A DNA stretch of 64,000 bases from Chrysogorgia sp. JL179-B06 (taxonomy: Eukaryota > Cnidaria > Anthozoa > Scleralcyonacea > Chrysogorgiidae): positions 2,266,501 through 2,330,500 of the forward strand of contig JAYKKM010000144.1 in NCBI GenBank assembly GCA_035772405.1, given 5' to 3'. A model generated the notes under the pieces. The model was given only the letters and a program-made list of their open reading frames with translations. It was not told the origin of the DNA and ran no database searches. Positions 8,034 to 16,860 of the stretch are shown here, piece by piece (position 1 is the first letter of the stretch; every line of letters starts with the position of its first letter). The translations under genes were made by a program, and so were the position numbers.

Positions 8034-8984
8034 TTACTTTACACCATATTCCTTCATCATTTCTCCACCCATGATTATGATGTCTCGGTTTGTCATGTAA
8101 CCACTCACGATTTTCACACCGTAGAATTCTATCAACGATGGGTGCGCATAAGGTGCGAGTGGTATTCTTGGTCGATGTATTCCAAAAATTGTTCCGTAGG
8201 GTGCGCCTATCTTTTTCATATTTGCTATGAAGTCTGAATCGGTTGACTTAACGTTGTTGACTCTGACATGTGAATTGCTCATTTGCCAGTGTATCGATAT
8301 CATATGCATTTTTGTGAGGTCAATAATACTTGGAATAGTGCATACTTTCTCCATCGCTGGGATGCTACCACCATACGCGAGCTTGTTGGTCACACCAGTC
8401 TTGTACCCTATGAACTTATCCCAACTACCATCGTCGTTTGATATAATTGTCTCCCAATTTGACCCAGCGGTTCTCATTGGTAACCTCACCACAACAAAAA
8501 TGGAGAGATCACACCATTGCATACTTGGACAATTAAAATGGAGACCTGACTCAAGTGGGATTGGTGTTAACACGGGTGATAGAAAACTTTGACTCACACC
8601 GCTGATGCCGACAATAGGACCATAAGCTGGGTTGTTTTGCACTAATTTACTTGTTTCACCAATGGCTTTCACTTTGTTTGAACCATTGGTGTGAAATTCC
8701 ACATTTTTCAAGGCGTGTGTGCTGACGTTGAAGTCGAGCACAACATTGTAGGACTGACTCTTGAGGTAGCCTGACAGTAATCGCTCTAGAGTTCTTTTAT
8801 TCGTGGCGTCTGAGTCATCGACTGGGTCTGCTACGTTTTTTATTGCTGAGCCTTGCATGTCTATTATTCCAGACATCCTTCCACCAGTCGCGCTTAGTTT
8901 AGGATCTTCGTCCAGATGCCTTTTCGTTCTCTTTAGTATTTTATCATGAGGGTCATCAGACTCATACCCATAGTTTAGACTCAT
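8034..8984 (-). CDS. Fibre-like protein with C-terminal lectin-type domain
   Basis: 316 residues. The N-terminus MSLNYGYES is nearly identical to that of the penton-like protein at 11201. Residues about 36-70 contain MSGIIDMQGSAIKNVADPVD followed by DATNKRTL, the type of short motif seen in trimeric phage and viral fibres. The C-terminal half, from about residue 135, has the pattern of a concanavalin A/LamG-like jelly roll (alternating strands with W-, G- and N-rich turns, ending in a helix like those closing such domains). A host-attachment fibre is the favoured role. It lies 2 nt downstream of the 495-residue gene. Confidence 0.7.
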   Translation of the reverse strand: MSLNYGYESDDPHDKILKRTKRHLDEDPKLSATGGRMSGIIDMQGSAIKNVADPVDDSDATNKRTLERLLSGYLKSQSYNVVLDFNVSTHALKNVEFHTNGSNKVKAIGETSKLVQNNPAYGPIVGISGVSQSFLSPVLTPIPLESGLHFNCPSMQWCDLSIFVVVRLPMRTAGSNWETIISNDDGSWDKFIGYKTGVTNKLAYGGSIPAMEKVCTIPSIIDLTKMHMISIHWQMSNSHVRVNNVKSTDSDFIANMKKIGAPYGTIFGIHRPRIPLAPYAHPSLIEFYGVKIVSGYMTNRDIIIMGGEMMKEYGVK

Positions 8985-8986
8985 TA

Positions 8987-10474
8987 CTACTTCAAGGTGT
9001 ATTTGGTTAGCAGATAGCCAGATACCGCTGAGAACCCTAAGATTATCGCCAGCGTTGTCGTGTCTGACTCGCTTGTGGTGGTGACCACTGCTTTTCTCAT
9101 GGGAAGTGGTGCCGCATTTTCTTGGTAAACTTTTTTAGCCACGAGATTAGTTGACGCCGTCACATTTTCTTGGTGAGCTTTTTTCTTCACGATCGTTGGC
9201 GCTACTAAGTTAGTCACCACATTTTCTTGGTGGACTTTTTTAGCCACAGTCGTCGGTGTTGTTGCGTTCAAGCTGGTGTTCACTCCAAATTTCATGGACT
9301 CTGTAGCGATCTTTAATAAGTTGTTGTACCCAGCGATTTTATTCTTGAGTATCACTAGGTTACTCGGCATCAACCATGTACTTGGCGACACTGCAAGATT
9401 TTGAACAACGTTGGTGTCTCTAATCGATTTATTCATGTTGAGGATCCATGTCGACACGTCATACTGAATAACACTGTCAGCGAACAACTTTCGGAATTCT
9501 TGTTGGGTCTCTAGACTTCCTGCAGAACCACCAACGACTGATACACGTGTTCTCGCTTGCGCACCAAGTGTGGAGTACACAAAGGACTCTATGCTCTGAT
9601 TTAGATATTGCAGTCCAATGTTGGTAAAGCCGTCTGACAATCGCGCGACATATCGTTTGTAATCGTTCTGAACGTCGTTGAGTGTGAAGACTCTGGATTC
9701 ACCTGTTGTGCCATCGCTTAGTACTTTATTCTGGTAGTAATGCCTTCTGGGGATCTTGGAAATCTTGCCATACAATTCGGAAGCGCTGAATTCTCTACTT
9801 ATTGATTTCATGGTCTCACCACCTTCCATTCTTCTCAGAAGTCTTCTAATGGTGAAGTACAAATGAAATCTCATCACACTTGTGACCACGGGGTGAACTT
9901 CTTGTGACACTGATAAATGTTGCAGCGAAACACCACAACAGAAACTCGCACAATACGTTGCAAACACAATGCGGTAGTAAGATTCGCTGTCATCCCACTC
10001 TGATTTTGTCTTTGACGTGGTGACTCGCAAGACTGGTAGCTTTGACATGAAGTAGCTACTCTGGTTAACAAAAACTTTGAAGTTATTCACTGAATAATTT
10101 AACACGTTTTCTGTTGGGTAACCATCCCAAAGTCCCCAATGGTTTTTATGACCTTTTGGTAGTGGTTGGATAGTTCCACCGCCTTGCCATATTATTGGGA
10201 ACTTACTATTGTGTAGCCACTTCCACATGCTTTTATCATTTTTGAAGGTTGTGCTGGTTATGTCCGTGCTGAGGATGTCGTTGTTTCTGAAATATATGTC
10301 GACACTCATGATTTTACCATCTTGCGAAATATTTGGATTGAACTCGAATTTGCTTAAAGTAGCGTGGGGGTACTTTTTGATGAGGTCTGCCTTTGCGTCG
10401 TGTGTGGCCTTTGATGTGTTAGCCATCGCGAGTTTGTAGTACTTTCCATAGTACTCACGAAGGGCTTTCTGCAT
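8987..10474 (-). CDS. Large virion-type protein with C-terminal membrane anchor
   Basis: 495 residues from the ATG at 10474, which follows TTATAT; a GTG ten codons upstream lies inside the divergent promoter and is disfavoured. No family recognised. Residues 410-454 hold three imperfect repeats around KK(V/A)(H/Y)QEN, and residues about 474-491 (LAIILGFSAVSGYLL) form a transmembrane segment near the C-terminus. The first gene of the leftward structural block, followed closely by the fibre-like gene, so a virion or membrane-remodelling role is plausible. Confidence 0.75.
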   Translation of the reverse strand: MQKALREYYGKYYKLAMANTSKATHDAKADLIKKYPHATLSKFEFNPNISQDGKIMSVDIYFRNNDILSTDITSTTFKNDKSMWKWLHNSKFPIIWQGGGTIQPLPKGHKNHWGLWDGYPTENVLNYSVNNFKVFVNQSSYFMSKLPVLRVTTSKTKSEWDDSESYYRIVFATYCASFCCGVSLQHLSVSQEVHPVVTSVMRFHLYFTIRRLLRRMEGGETMKSISREFSASELYGKISKIPRRHYYQNKVLSDGTTGESRVFTLNDVQNDYKRYVARLSDGFTNIGLQYLNQSIESFVYSTLGAQARTRVSVVGGSAGSLETQQEFRKLFADSVIQYDVSTWILNMNKSIRDTNVVQNLAVSPSTWLMPSNLVILKNKIAGYNNLLKIATESMKFGVNTSLNATTPTTVAKKVHQENVVTNLVAPTIVKKKAHQENVTASTNLVAKKVYQENAAPLPMRKAVVTTTSESDTTTLAIILGFSAVSGYLLTKYTLK

Positions 10475-10518
10475 ATATAATATACCATATGTTACACATA
10501 ACACATGCTACATTATAT
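10475..10518. promoter_or_regulatory. Compact divergent promoter, near-symmetric
   Basis: Only 44 bp separate two outward-facing ATGs (10474 minus, 10519 plus). Each ATG is directly preceded by TTATAT, so the two start contexts mirror each other. Start-proximal AT-rich motifs recur at other genes of this element, suggesting that this is the late-type promoter core. Confidence 0.55.
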
Positions 10519-11181
10519 ATGGTCAGGGTTGTAGTATTGATTAGAGGTCCAACGGAAACTGTGGATTTACCAGAGGCACTTTTGACGTTTGGCTCAGATC
10601 CTCACTTACTAGTGAAAAAAGCGACCATCTTTTGGGACTACATTAACGTGGAGACTGGCGTGAATGATGAAATAAGTTACAACAGCAACAAACACGTTTT
10701 TGGGTCTGGGTACCACACTTTTAAAATGATTGCCGACGAGTTGAAAGGATTAGGGGCTATCGAGCTAGTAGCCAACAAACACAATTCAAAGTGTGCGATA
10801 AGAACTGACCAACAATTAGAGCTGTTTAAATTTGGAGAACTCTTAGGGTTCAACGATAACACAACGGTGAGTAGTAGTGGTTTGGTCAGCCCTAATGTTG
10901 TGAACGTTAACAAAGGGCTGAAGTACGTGCAAGTGGGTTGTAGCATTGTGAACAGACCTGAGAATATTGTTAATGGCAGCAAAAGCGAGGTTATCGTTGA
11001 GTTGCCATTGACCACCACCCAACCACTGAAGAGCTCTGTTCAACAATTTTTCAACATTGAGTCGAAGGTGTCGATAAACAAAGGCGCTTTCACACAGCTG
11101 GTGTTTAATGTGACTGACCAAGATGGTAATGGTGTCAACGTTGGTGACATATTGTTGGATTTGTATGCAACGCTTGAGTAG
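10519..11181 (+). CDS. Minor capsid (penton-like) candidate, copy 1
   Basis: 220 residues from the ATG at 10519; an in-frame ATG at 10489 would add ten residues but lies in the divergent promoter. It is paralogous to the next gene: shared VLI.G near the start, ...KKATIFWDYINV, RGLKYV(Q/E)V, a TTLP/ELP..T..QSL/PLK stretch and a closing VG(D/A)(I/V)LL(D/E)LY. The length and beta-rich look fit a single jelly-roll vertex protein next to capsid genes, but I recognise no diagnostic motif. Confidence 0.65.
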   Translation: MVRVVVLIRGPTETVDLPEALLTFGSDPHLLVKKATIFWDYINVETGVNDEISYNSNKHVFGSGYHTFKMIADELKGLGAIELVANKHNSKCAIRTDQQLELFKFGELLGFNDNTTVSSSGLVSPNVVNVNKGLKYVQVGCSIVNRPENIVNGSKSEVIVELPLTTTQPLKSSVQQFFNIESKVSINKGAFTQLVFNVTDQDGNGVNVGDILLDLYATLE

Positions 11182-11200
11182 CTAGACGTGTGCTAAAGTA

Positions 11201-11992
11201 ATGAGTCTAAACTATGGGTTCGACTCTGGTGGTTACACAGAAAAGCGACGTGTAGACGACGGTCCTCAAAAGTTGACGGTGCTTATTGAAGGTGTGGAGA
11301 AAGTTGTAACCTTTGACTATAGTGTAGTAGCCACATACGATAACCCACACGTTGTAGTCAAGACAGCCATTGTGTTTTGGAGCTACAATAACGTGGCGAG
11401 TGATGCCGATATTCAATTCCTAAATGTTATATCAGGAACACCGTACCCAGGACTCGCGACAACTCGATTGAATGGGGGTTATTACGACTTCGACGCGTTG
11501 GTTAGAGCTCTACGACTCACGCTCAGGGGGGTTCGTGTAGACCTCGTGGTGGAGAGACTGGTGGCCACGGGTAAAAGTAGGGTTAAAGTTCAGCATGTGA
11601 GGTATGACTACACCCACCGAGCGGAACTTAGGCTAGGTGACATTGGGCTCTTGCTTGGTTTCGCAAGTGATGCAGGGATTACGTTAAATTATCAGTGGCA
11701 CGACAGTCCAAACAAGATTGACATGAACAGAGGTCTAAAGTATGTAGAGGTCTCGTGCGACGCTGTTGAGACGGAGAGCAATGTGGGCACTGATGGGAAG
11801 CGCAGTAATGTGATCACAACGTTGCCAATACCCACCGAGCAGTCTCTTGATGGAGGGATACAACGTTATGCGTATGTTGAGTCCAAGGTGAGAATTAAAA
11901 AAGGTATTTACTCGAGTATGACGTTTCGCGTCAAACCAAACAATGGTGACGCCGACGTTGGCGCGGTGCTATTGGAACTGTATATTGTGTGA
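11201..11992 (+). CDS. Minor capsid (penton-like) candidate, copy 2 with fibre-like N-terminus
   Basis: 263 residues. A 25-35-residue N-terminal extension absent from copy 1 begins MSLNYGFDS, matching the start of the fibre-like protein at 8984; the first 22 nt around the start codon (11198-11219) are identical to 8966-8987 on the other strand. The rest parallels copy 1 (AIVFWSYNNV, RGLKYVEVS, DVGAVLLELY). A duplicated vertex protein in which one copy carries a fibre-type tail is the reading I favour. It lies 19 nt after copy 1 and 5 nt before the integrase. Confidence 0.65.
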   Translation: MSLNYGFDSGGYTEKRRVDDGPQKLTVLIEGVEKVVTFDYSVVATYDNPHVVVKTAIVFWSYNNVASDADIQFLNVISGTPYPGLATTRLNGGYYDFDALVRALRLTLRGVRVDLVVERLVATGKSRVKVQHVRYDYTHRAELRLGDIGLLLGFASDAGITLNYQWHDSPNKIDMNRGLKYVEVSCDAVETESNVGTDGKRSNVITTLPIPTEQSLDGGIQRYAYVESKVRIKKGIYSSMTFRVKPNNGDADVGAVLLELYIV

Positions 11993-11997
11993 ATTAT

Positions 11998-13104
11998 ATG
12001 GAGCTCGGTGTGGAGACAGAGCAAGGGTTGCGAGACATCTATTACAATCCTAAGACAGGGTTCAGTGGTGTAGAGAAATTGTATCAAAGTGCGTTGGGAG
12101 ACGGATTGGGAGTAACTAGAAAAACAGTGAAAGAATGGTTGACAGCGCAGGACACCTACACTAGGTACAAACCTATTGTGAGAAGACACAAGTTTCGTGC
12201 GACTTTTGTTGGGTTTCTTGGTGAAGAGCTCCAAATGGACTTAGTGGACATGAGTAAGTACTCAAAACAGAATGGAGGGTATTATTGGATATTGACAGGC
12301 ATTGAAATATTGAGTAGATATGCTTTCGGCATTGCAGTTTATAGAAAAGACACTAAGAACATGACTAAGGCTGTTGGAAAATTGTTGGTTGACTTTAAAG
12401 ATCGGTTTGGGGTCGCACCTAAGTTAACGCAATTTGACGATGGACTCGAGTTCTACAACGTTGGTGTGAAAAGTTTGCTGAAAGAACATGGTGTTGAATA
12501 TTTCAGCACTAAGAGTGATAAAAAAGCCGCTGTTGTTGAGCGTTTTAATAGAAGTCTGAAGAGTATTATGTGGAAGTACTTTTACGCACGTGGGACGTAC
12601 AAGTGGATTGACGTTCTCGACCAGTTTGTGAGCAATTACAATAGCAGTGTGAATCGCAGCATTATGATGAAGCCAAAGGATGTCGATAAGTCAAACGAAA
12701 GCGAAGTGTGGACCACTTTGTTTGGCCACCAATTTGCAGACAACCCATTGCCAAAGTTTAAGATTGGTCAATCAGTGAGAATTAGTAAATACAAGAGTGT
12801 GTTCACAAAGGGCTACGAAGCCAACTTCACTGAGGAGCTGTTTAAAGTGGTAAAGGTCATTCGTGGTGATCCGAATGTGTACGAAATTGAGGACGTGAGC
12901 GGTGAACAGATTATTGGTAAATTTTACGAACAGGAATTGTCGCTGGTTAATAAGAAACGTGGTGGTGACGATGTGTACAGAGTTGAAAAGGTGTTGAGAA
13001 GAAAGAAAGTCAGAGGGAAGAAGATGGCGCTGGTCAAATGGTTGGGTTATGAGAGCAAACATAATTCGTGGATACCAGAAAGCGGTATTCAAAATGTGAG
13101 TTAA
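11998..13104 (+). CDS. int: Retroviral-type (RVE) integrase with C-terminal chromodomain
   Basis: Integrates the element into host DNA. 368 residues from the ATG at 11998 (after AATTAT); the in-frame GTG three codons upstream overlaps the previous stop. N-terminal helix-turn-helix-like region (25-55), rve catalytic core about 75-190 with QMDLVD (D81), TQFDDGLEF (D147) and VVERFNRSL (E181), then an SH3-like stretch, and a chromodomain at about 325-367 (VYRVEKVL, ALVKWLGY, NSWIP). All three catalytic acids are present; D147 to E181 spacing is about 33 intervening residues. Chromodomain tethering to histone marks is established for related retrotransposon integrases. Confidence 0.96.
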   Translation: MELGVETEQGLRDIYYNPKTGFSGVEKLYQSALGDGLGVTRKTVKEWLTAQDTYTRYKPIVRRHKFRATFVGFLGEELQMDLVDMSKYSKQNGGYYWILTGIEILSRYAFGIAVYRKDTKNMTKAVGKLLVDFKDRFGVAPKLTQFDDGLEFYNVGVKSLLKEHGVEYFSTKSDKKAAVVERFNRSLKSIMWKYFYARGTYKWIDVLDQFVSNYNSSVNRSIMMKPKDVDKSNESEVWTTLFGHQFADNPLPKFKIGQSVRISKYKSVFTKGYEANFTEELFKVVKVIRGDPNVYEIEDVSGEQIIGKFYEQELSLVNKKRGGDDVYRVEKVLRRKKVRGKKMALVKWLGYESKHNSWIPESGIQNVS

Positions 13105-13110
13105 TGTAAT

Positions 13111-14061
13111 ATGGTCGAGGGTGGTTTCGACAACCTTGAGATGGGTAGCTCTAACGAATACAAAGATGTCGCCGACGACGAACTAAAGTATAGTCTTGAA
13201 AAAGCCACTAAAGATAGTGAGCTAGCTTGGGGCGACCCAAACGTTGCAGTCAGTGAGAGAGTTAGACTAACTAAAGTGAGGAGTGGGCTGGTTCGTGAAC
13301 GTGGTAGAAGAGAGCGTCAACATATGGACGAGGCTTTTAGTGATATTGAGACGCGTATTAACGACAACGCAAAAGACCACGAAGACGTCGCGAGGAGTGC
13401 GCCATTGCTAGACACCACACACGCAGAGTACGTCAACATACTTGGACTAACACCAATCGAGAATCGTGAGTTAAGCGCGCTACTCAATCCAAGCGAGAAT
13501 ATGCTGCGTGAGTCTAGAATAGGCGACGCTGGTACATTGCAAATAAAAGCAAACCATTTTCGAGACTTGATAGACAAAGCGGGTGAGAGAATGGCAGAGC
13601 TTGGTAAAAAAGATCTCACAACTGTGGGGAGCGAAGAGCACGCTAATCTAGCCGAAAGAGTGATTGGGCTCATACAGGCTAAAGACATGCTTATTAAACA
13701 GCGGGAAATAGAAGAGGTTAGAGAGCGACAAGAGATCGACATTGACAGGTTTCAGAAGTTCAAGGAGTGGGCTAAAGAAAATATGGTTGGGATGAGTGCT
13801 TTAGCGATTTCAGTAGCAGCAATTGTGACGACTGTTATTATCGCTGGGAGGTCTAACGTTATGAAAGGCGCTATGGTCACGAGGTCATTCGCACAGGCTG
13901 TTAAGAATGCGATAACGAAGATGGGTCCATGGGCTGTTGGATTGGCTAACTTAGTTCACGACGCGCTGGCGACAGGCGCAAGGGGTCTTGCCTGGTTAGC
14001 TCAAAATCTGTGGGTGTTCGCGGTGACATTCGCGTGGCTTGCGTACAATTATCTAAACTAG
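13111..14061 (+). CDS. Two-pass membrane protein with coiled coil, copy 1
   Basis: 316 residues, ATG after GTAAT. Charged helical N-terminal two-thirds; a conserved block NPSE.MLRESRIGDAG begins near residue 125, a coiled coil runs to about 217, then KEWAKENMVG, TM1 at 225-246, an amphipathic linker (RSFAQAVKNAITKMGPWAVGL) and TM2 at 293-315. It shares its whole C-terminal half with the next gene. A membrane-lytic or virion-assembly role analogous to adenovirus pVI is speculative. Confidence 0.75.
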   Translation: MVEGGFDNLEMGSSNEYKDVADDELKYSLEKATKDSELAWGDPNVAVSERVRLTKVRSGLVRERGRRERQHMDEAFSDIETRINDNAKDHEDVARSAPLLDTTHAEYVNILGLTPIENRELSALLNPSENMLRESRIGDAGTLQIKANHFRDLIDKAGERMAELGKKDLTTVGSEEHANLAERVIGLIQAKDMLIKQREIEEVRERQEIDIDRFQKFKEWAKENMVGMSALAISVAAIVTTVIIAGRSNVMKGAMVTRSFAQAVKNAITKMGPWAVGLANLVHDALATGARGLAWLAQNLWVFAVTFAWLAYNYLN

Positions 14062-14073
14062 AGAGAAAATGTG

Positions 14074-14120
14074 ATTCGTGGGAGTCAGAGAGCGATATTC
14101 AAAATGTGAGCTAATGTAAT
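14074..14120 (+). pseudogene. Relic of integrase 3' end between the two membrane-protein paralogues
   Basis: The 47 bp here match the end of the integrase gene plus its gap to the next start (13064-13110). They still translate as DSWESESDIQNVS-stop against NSWIPESGIQNVS-stop, followed by the same TAATGTAAT spacer and ATG. It marks the left breakpoint of a tandem duplication that copied the integrase tail together with the membrane-protein gene. Confidence 0.8.
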
Positions 14121-15554
14121 ATGGCTAAAGGTGGGGAAGTTTTTGACGAGATTGAGATGGAGAACCTTGGTAGAGCTTACACTGATGATCAAATAAACGA
14201 CGAACTTGAAGAACTCACTAAACGTATAGATTCAATTGAGAAAATATACACCGACGACGATATACCACACATCAAACGTGTCAAGTATGAGAAATTGAAT
14301 GGGAGAGCGAATAGATTGCAGGGTGAACTGGATAGAAGGTATCGAGAAACAGAGACGTCATTTATCGACACTGATGATGGTAAGACGGTGACAATAAGGG
14401 GGACTAACACAGAAGTCCCAACAGTAGAGTTTGTCGAACAGGAACCATATGGTGACGTCAATGACGAAAGTTTCAGTATAGCTTTTGAAGAGGAGGAGGA
14501 AATTAAGAAAAGACTGGGTGAGCTAAAAGCGTCCAACAAAGAGCTAACAGAAAACAATGTGAAAAGAATCAAGCTAATAAATAGGAAAATACGTAAATTA
14601 AACAAAAAGGGACTCGGCCACGACGACGCGTCAAGGGAAATAGTCAACAGGTCATGGGTTACGGACTCGGGGGCTATTCTTTTCAAACCGATAAACAAAG
14701 ATGGTAAATATGGAAAACCTAAACGAGTTCTAAAACCTGGGAAAAAAAAAGACTTGATCTACAGTACAGACGACAATAGTAAAAGGGCTATTGAGCAGTT
14801 CAAACAGTTAGTTAGTCAAATCCCTGAGAGCGCAGAGACAACAGCTGTCACAACAGAAGCAACCCTAGATGACTTCTCAGTAATTGATACAAAAGTGGGT
14901 TACGCCGACATACGTGGACTATCACACGAAGAAAACCGCGAACATAATGGTGTGCTTAACCCAAGCGATAGCGTGTTGCGTGAATCGAGAATAGGTGACA
15001 CTGGTGCGTTGCAAATTCAAGCAGACCATTATCAGGAAGCGATAAATAAAACGAGTAGGAGAATGACAGAGCTTGATACAAAAAATAAGCAAAGTAGTCT
15101 TACGAGTGACGAACAGCTAGAGTATGACGGTTTGCTTGAGAGAGAGGTGGGACTCACGCAAGCCAGAGAAGAAGTTGTAGAAAAGCGGCGAATAGAAGAG
15201 GTTAGAGCGCAACAAGAAGTCGACATTGACAGGTTGCAGAAATTTAAGGAGTGGGCCAAAGAAAATATGGTTGGGTTAAGCGCTGTAGCAATTTCAGTGG
15301 CTGGAATTATAACAACTATTATTATCGCTGGGAGGTCTGCTGTTATGAAAGGTGCTATGGCCACGAGGTCATTCGCACAGGCTGTTAAAAACGCGATAAC
15401 GAAGATGGGTCCATGGGCTGTTGGGCTGGCTAATTTAGTTTATAACGCGTTGACGTTGGGTGCGAAGGGTCTCGCTTGGTTGGCTCAGAATCTGTGGGTA
15501 CTCGCGGTGGTACTCGCGTGGTTTGCTTATGATTATTACAAGCTAAAACGGTAG
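14121..15554 (+). CDS. Two-pass membrane protein with long coiled coil, copy 2
   Basis: 477 residues, paralogue of the 316-residue gene. The extra length is an N-terminal acidic, coiled-coil-rich region (to about residue 270) with an internal stretch around RSWVTDSGAILFKPINKDGK. From NPSDSVLRESRIGDTG onward it follows copy 1 closely: coiled coil, KEWAKENMVG, TM1 about 382-403, linker, TM2 about 450-472. The C-terminal DNA remains highly similar to copy 1, consistent with a fairly recent duplication or conversion. Confidence 0.75.
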   Translation: MAKGGEVFDEIEMENLGRAYTDDQINDELEELTKRIDSIEKIYTDDDIPHIKRVKYEKLNGRANRLQGELDRRYRETETSFIDTDDGKTVTIRGTNTEVPTVEFVEQEPYGDVNDESFSIAFEEEEEIKKRLGELKASNKELTENNVKRIKLINRKIRKLNKKGLGHDDASREIVNRSWVTDSGAILFKPINKDGKYGKPKRVLKPGKKKDLIYSTDDNSKRAIEQFKQLVSQIPESAETTAVTTEATLDDFSVIDTKVGYADIRGLSHEENREHNGVLNPSDSVLRESRIGDTGALQIQADHYQEAINKTSRRMTELDTKNKQSSLTSDEQLEYDGLLEREVGLTQAREEVVEKRRIEEVRAQQEVDIDRLQKFKEWAKENMVGLSAVAISVAGIITTIIIAGRSAVMKGAMATRSFAQAVKNAITKMGPWAVGLANLVYNALTLGAKGLAWLAQNLWVLAVVLAWFAYDYYKLKR

Positions 15555-15606
15555 TCTCAGCTTCGAGGGTCTCAGCTTCGAAGATGATAAAACATATGTA
15601 AAGTAT

Positions 15607-16845
15607 ATGAACGTCACATCAGCAGAGTTGAGCCCTGGTTTTAGACGAGCGACCATGGGTGGCATAAAAGGGGTGAGAACACAGCATGTGATCACGTTGA
15701 ACCCTAATAAGGTCAGTCCTGGCGAGGAACTTTACATTGATATACCGAAGCTCAAGGTTAGCAGCTGTTTGGTTCCTGGGTCGTTGGGTCTAGTGTTCGA
15801 CTTTAAGAACGCGAACGCTAAAAGCTGGTTCTTGAACAATGTTAGCAAGTTGTTGGTTGAGAAGCTTGTTGTGAGACTAGCTGGGGAAACTGTGTATGAC
15901 AACAATGGGGAAAATTACACTGGTGTCTATCGCGACCTTTGGGAAAGTGTTACTGCGCGAGACCGAATGATTGATTATGGTATTGGTGGTGAGAACTTGA
16001 GAAAGCTAATTTCTAAGGACGACAGTGGTGCGACGAGTGGGAACGTTGCTAAAGTTAGTGACGCGTTAATGTTTGGTGTGATTGGGACGAAGCAGCGGAT
16101 TAAGCTTGGTAAAATCATGAATGACCACGGGTTGTACGCTCCTTTTAGCATGAACAACAACTTGCAGTATGTCATCACACTTCCGAAGGCCACAGACATC
16201 ATGGTGGCACAATCCGGTAGCGCTGTGGGTGGATACACTCTGGAGAACCTCGAGCTTGAGTATGAGACGATTGATAACCAGGAGCTCGCTGACGAAATAG
16301 CGTCGGGCTATGCAAGTGGTCGTAGTTTGTCATATGAGCACGTCACATTGATGAAAACCACCGAATGGGACAAAGGCACGACCATTGTGAATGAAAACAT
16401 TAATCTTCCAAGAAAAAGCATGAAGGCAATTGTGTTGCTATTCACGAATAAGGTGCGAACAGACAGCGAGGAGTTTCTTTACCCAAATATTGATAGTGTT
16501 AGAGTCACAATTGAAGGTGTGCCAAATAGTGTGTACTCACAAGGCATCCCAAAGTCGAAGTTCTATGCAGAAGCGAAACGATTGTTTGGGTTGGGTGAAG
16601 AACACGCTCAGTTCATGACCATACAGAAGTTCTATAAAGATGGCTTTGCGTTAGTCATCGACTTGAGGAGTGTCCAAGATAATCGCAATATCGCCACTGG
16701 CAAGAACATTGTAAACACACAATCCGGCGTGCTTCTTGAGATCACTAAGAAAGTGACGACTGCAAATGTTATGTGCAGGGTGTTTGTGATGAGTGATGGG
16801 TTGGTCAACTTCGTAAACAATGGGTTGCATTCAATCGGGTATTAA
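15607..16845 (+). CDS. mcp: Major capsid protein (hexon-like, double jelly roll)
   Basis: 412 residues, ATG after AAGTAT. Features typical of cnidarian-type Polinton/adintovirus hexons: ELYIDIPKL followed by CLVPGSLGLVFDF, a NNVSKLLVEKLVV segment, GETVYDNNGENYTGVYRDLW, and later VLLFTN and QFMTIQKFYKDGFALVIDLRS. It forms the trimeric capsid building block. The position, directly before the packaging ATPase, matches the conserved morphogenesis module. No internal break. Confidence 0.85.
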   Translation: MNVTSAELSPGFRRATMGGIKGVRTQHVITLNPNKVSPGEELYIDIPKLKVSSCLVPGSLGLVFDFKNANAKSWFLNNVSKLLVEKLVVRLAGETVYDNNGENYTGVYRDLWESVTARDRMIDYGIGGENLRKLISKDDSGATSGNVAKVSDALMFGVIGTKQRIKLGKIMNDHGLYAPFSMNNNLQYVITLPKATDIMVAQSGSAVGGYTLENLELEYETIDNQELADEIASGYASGRSLSYEHVTLMKTTEWDKGTTIVNENINLPRKSMKAIVLLFTNKVRTDSEEFLYPNIDSVRVTIEGVPNSVYSQGIPKSKFYAEAKRLFGLGEEHAQFMTIQKFYKDGFALVIDLRSVQDNRNIATGKNIVNTQSGVLLEITKKVTTANVMCRVFVMSDGLVNFVNNGLHSIGY

Positions 16846-16860
16846 ATCAAACGTGGGTTA

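Noticed and set aside
13317..15364. Long minus-strand frames rich in Ser opposite the membrane-protein genes
   Set aside because: Antisense shadows of coiled-coil coding sequence with biased codon use.
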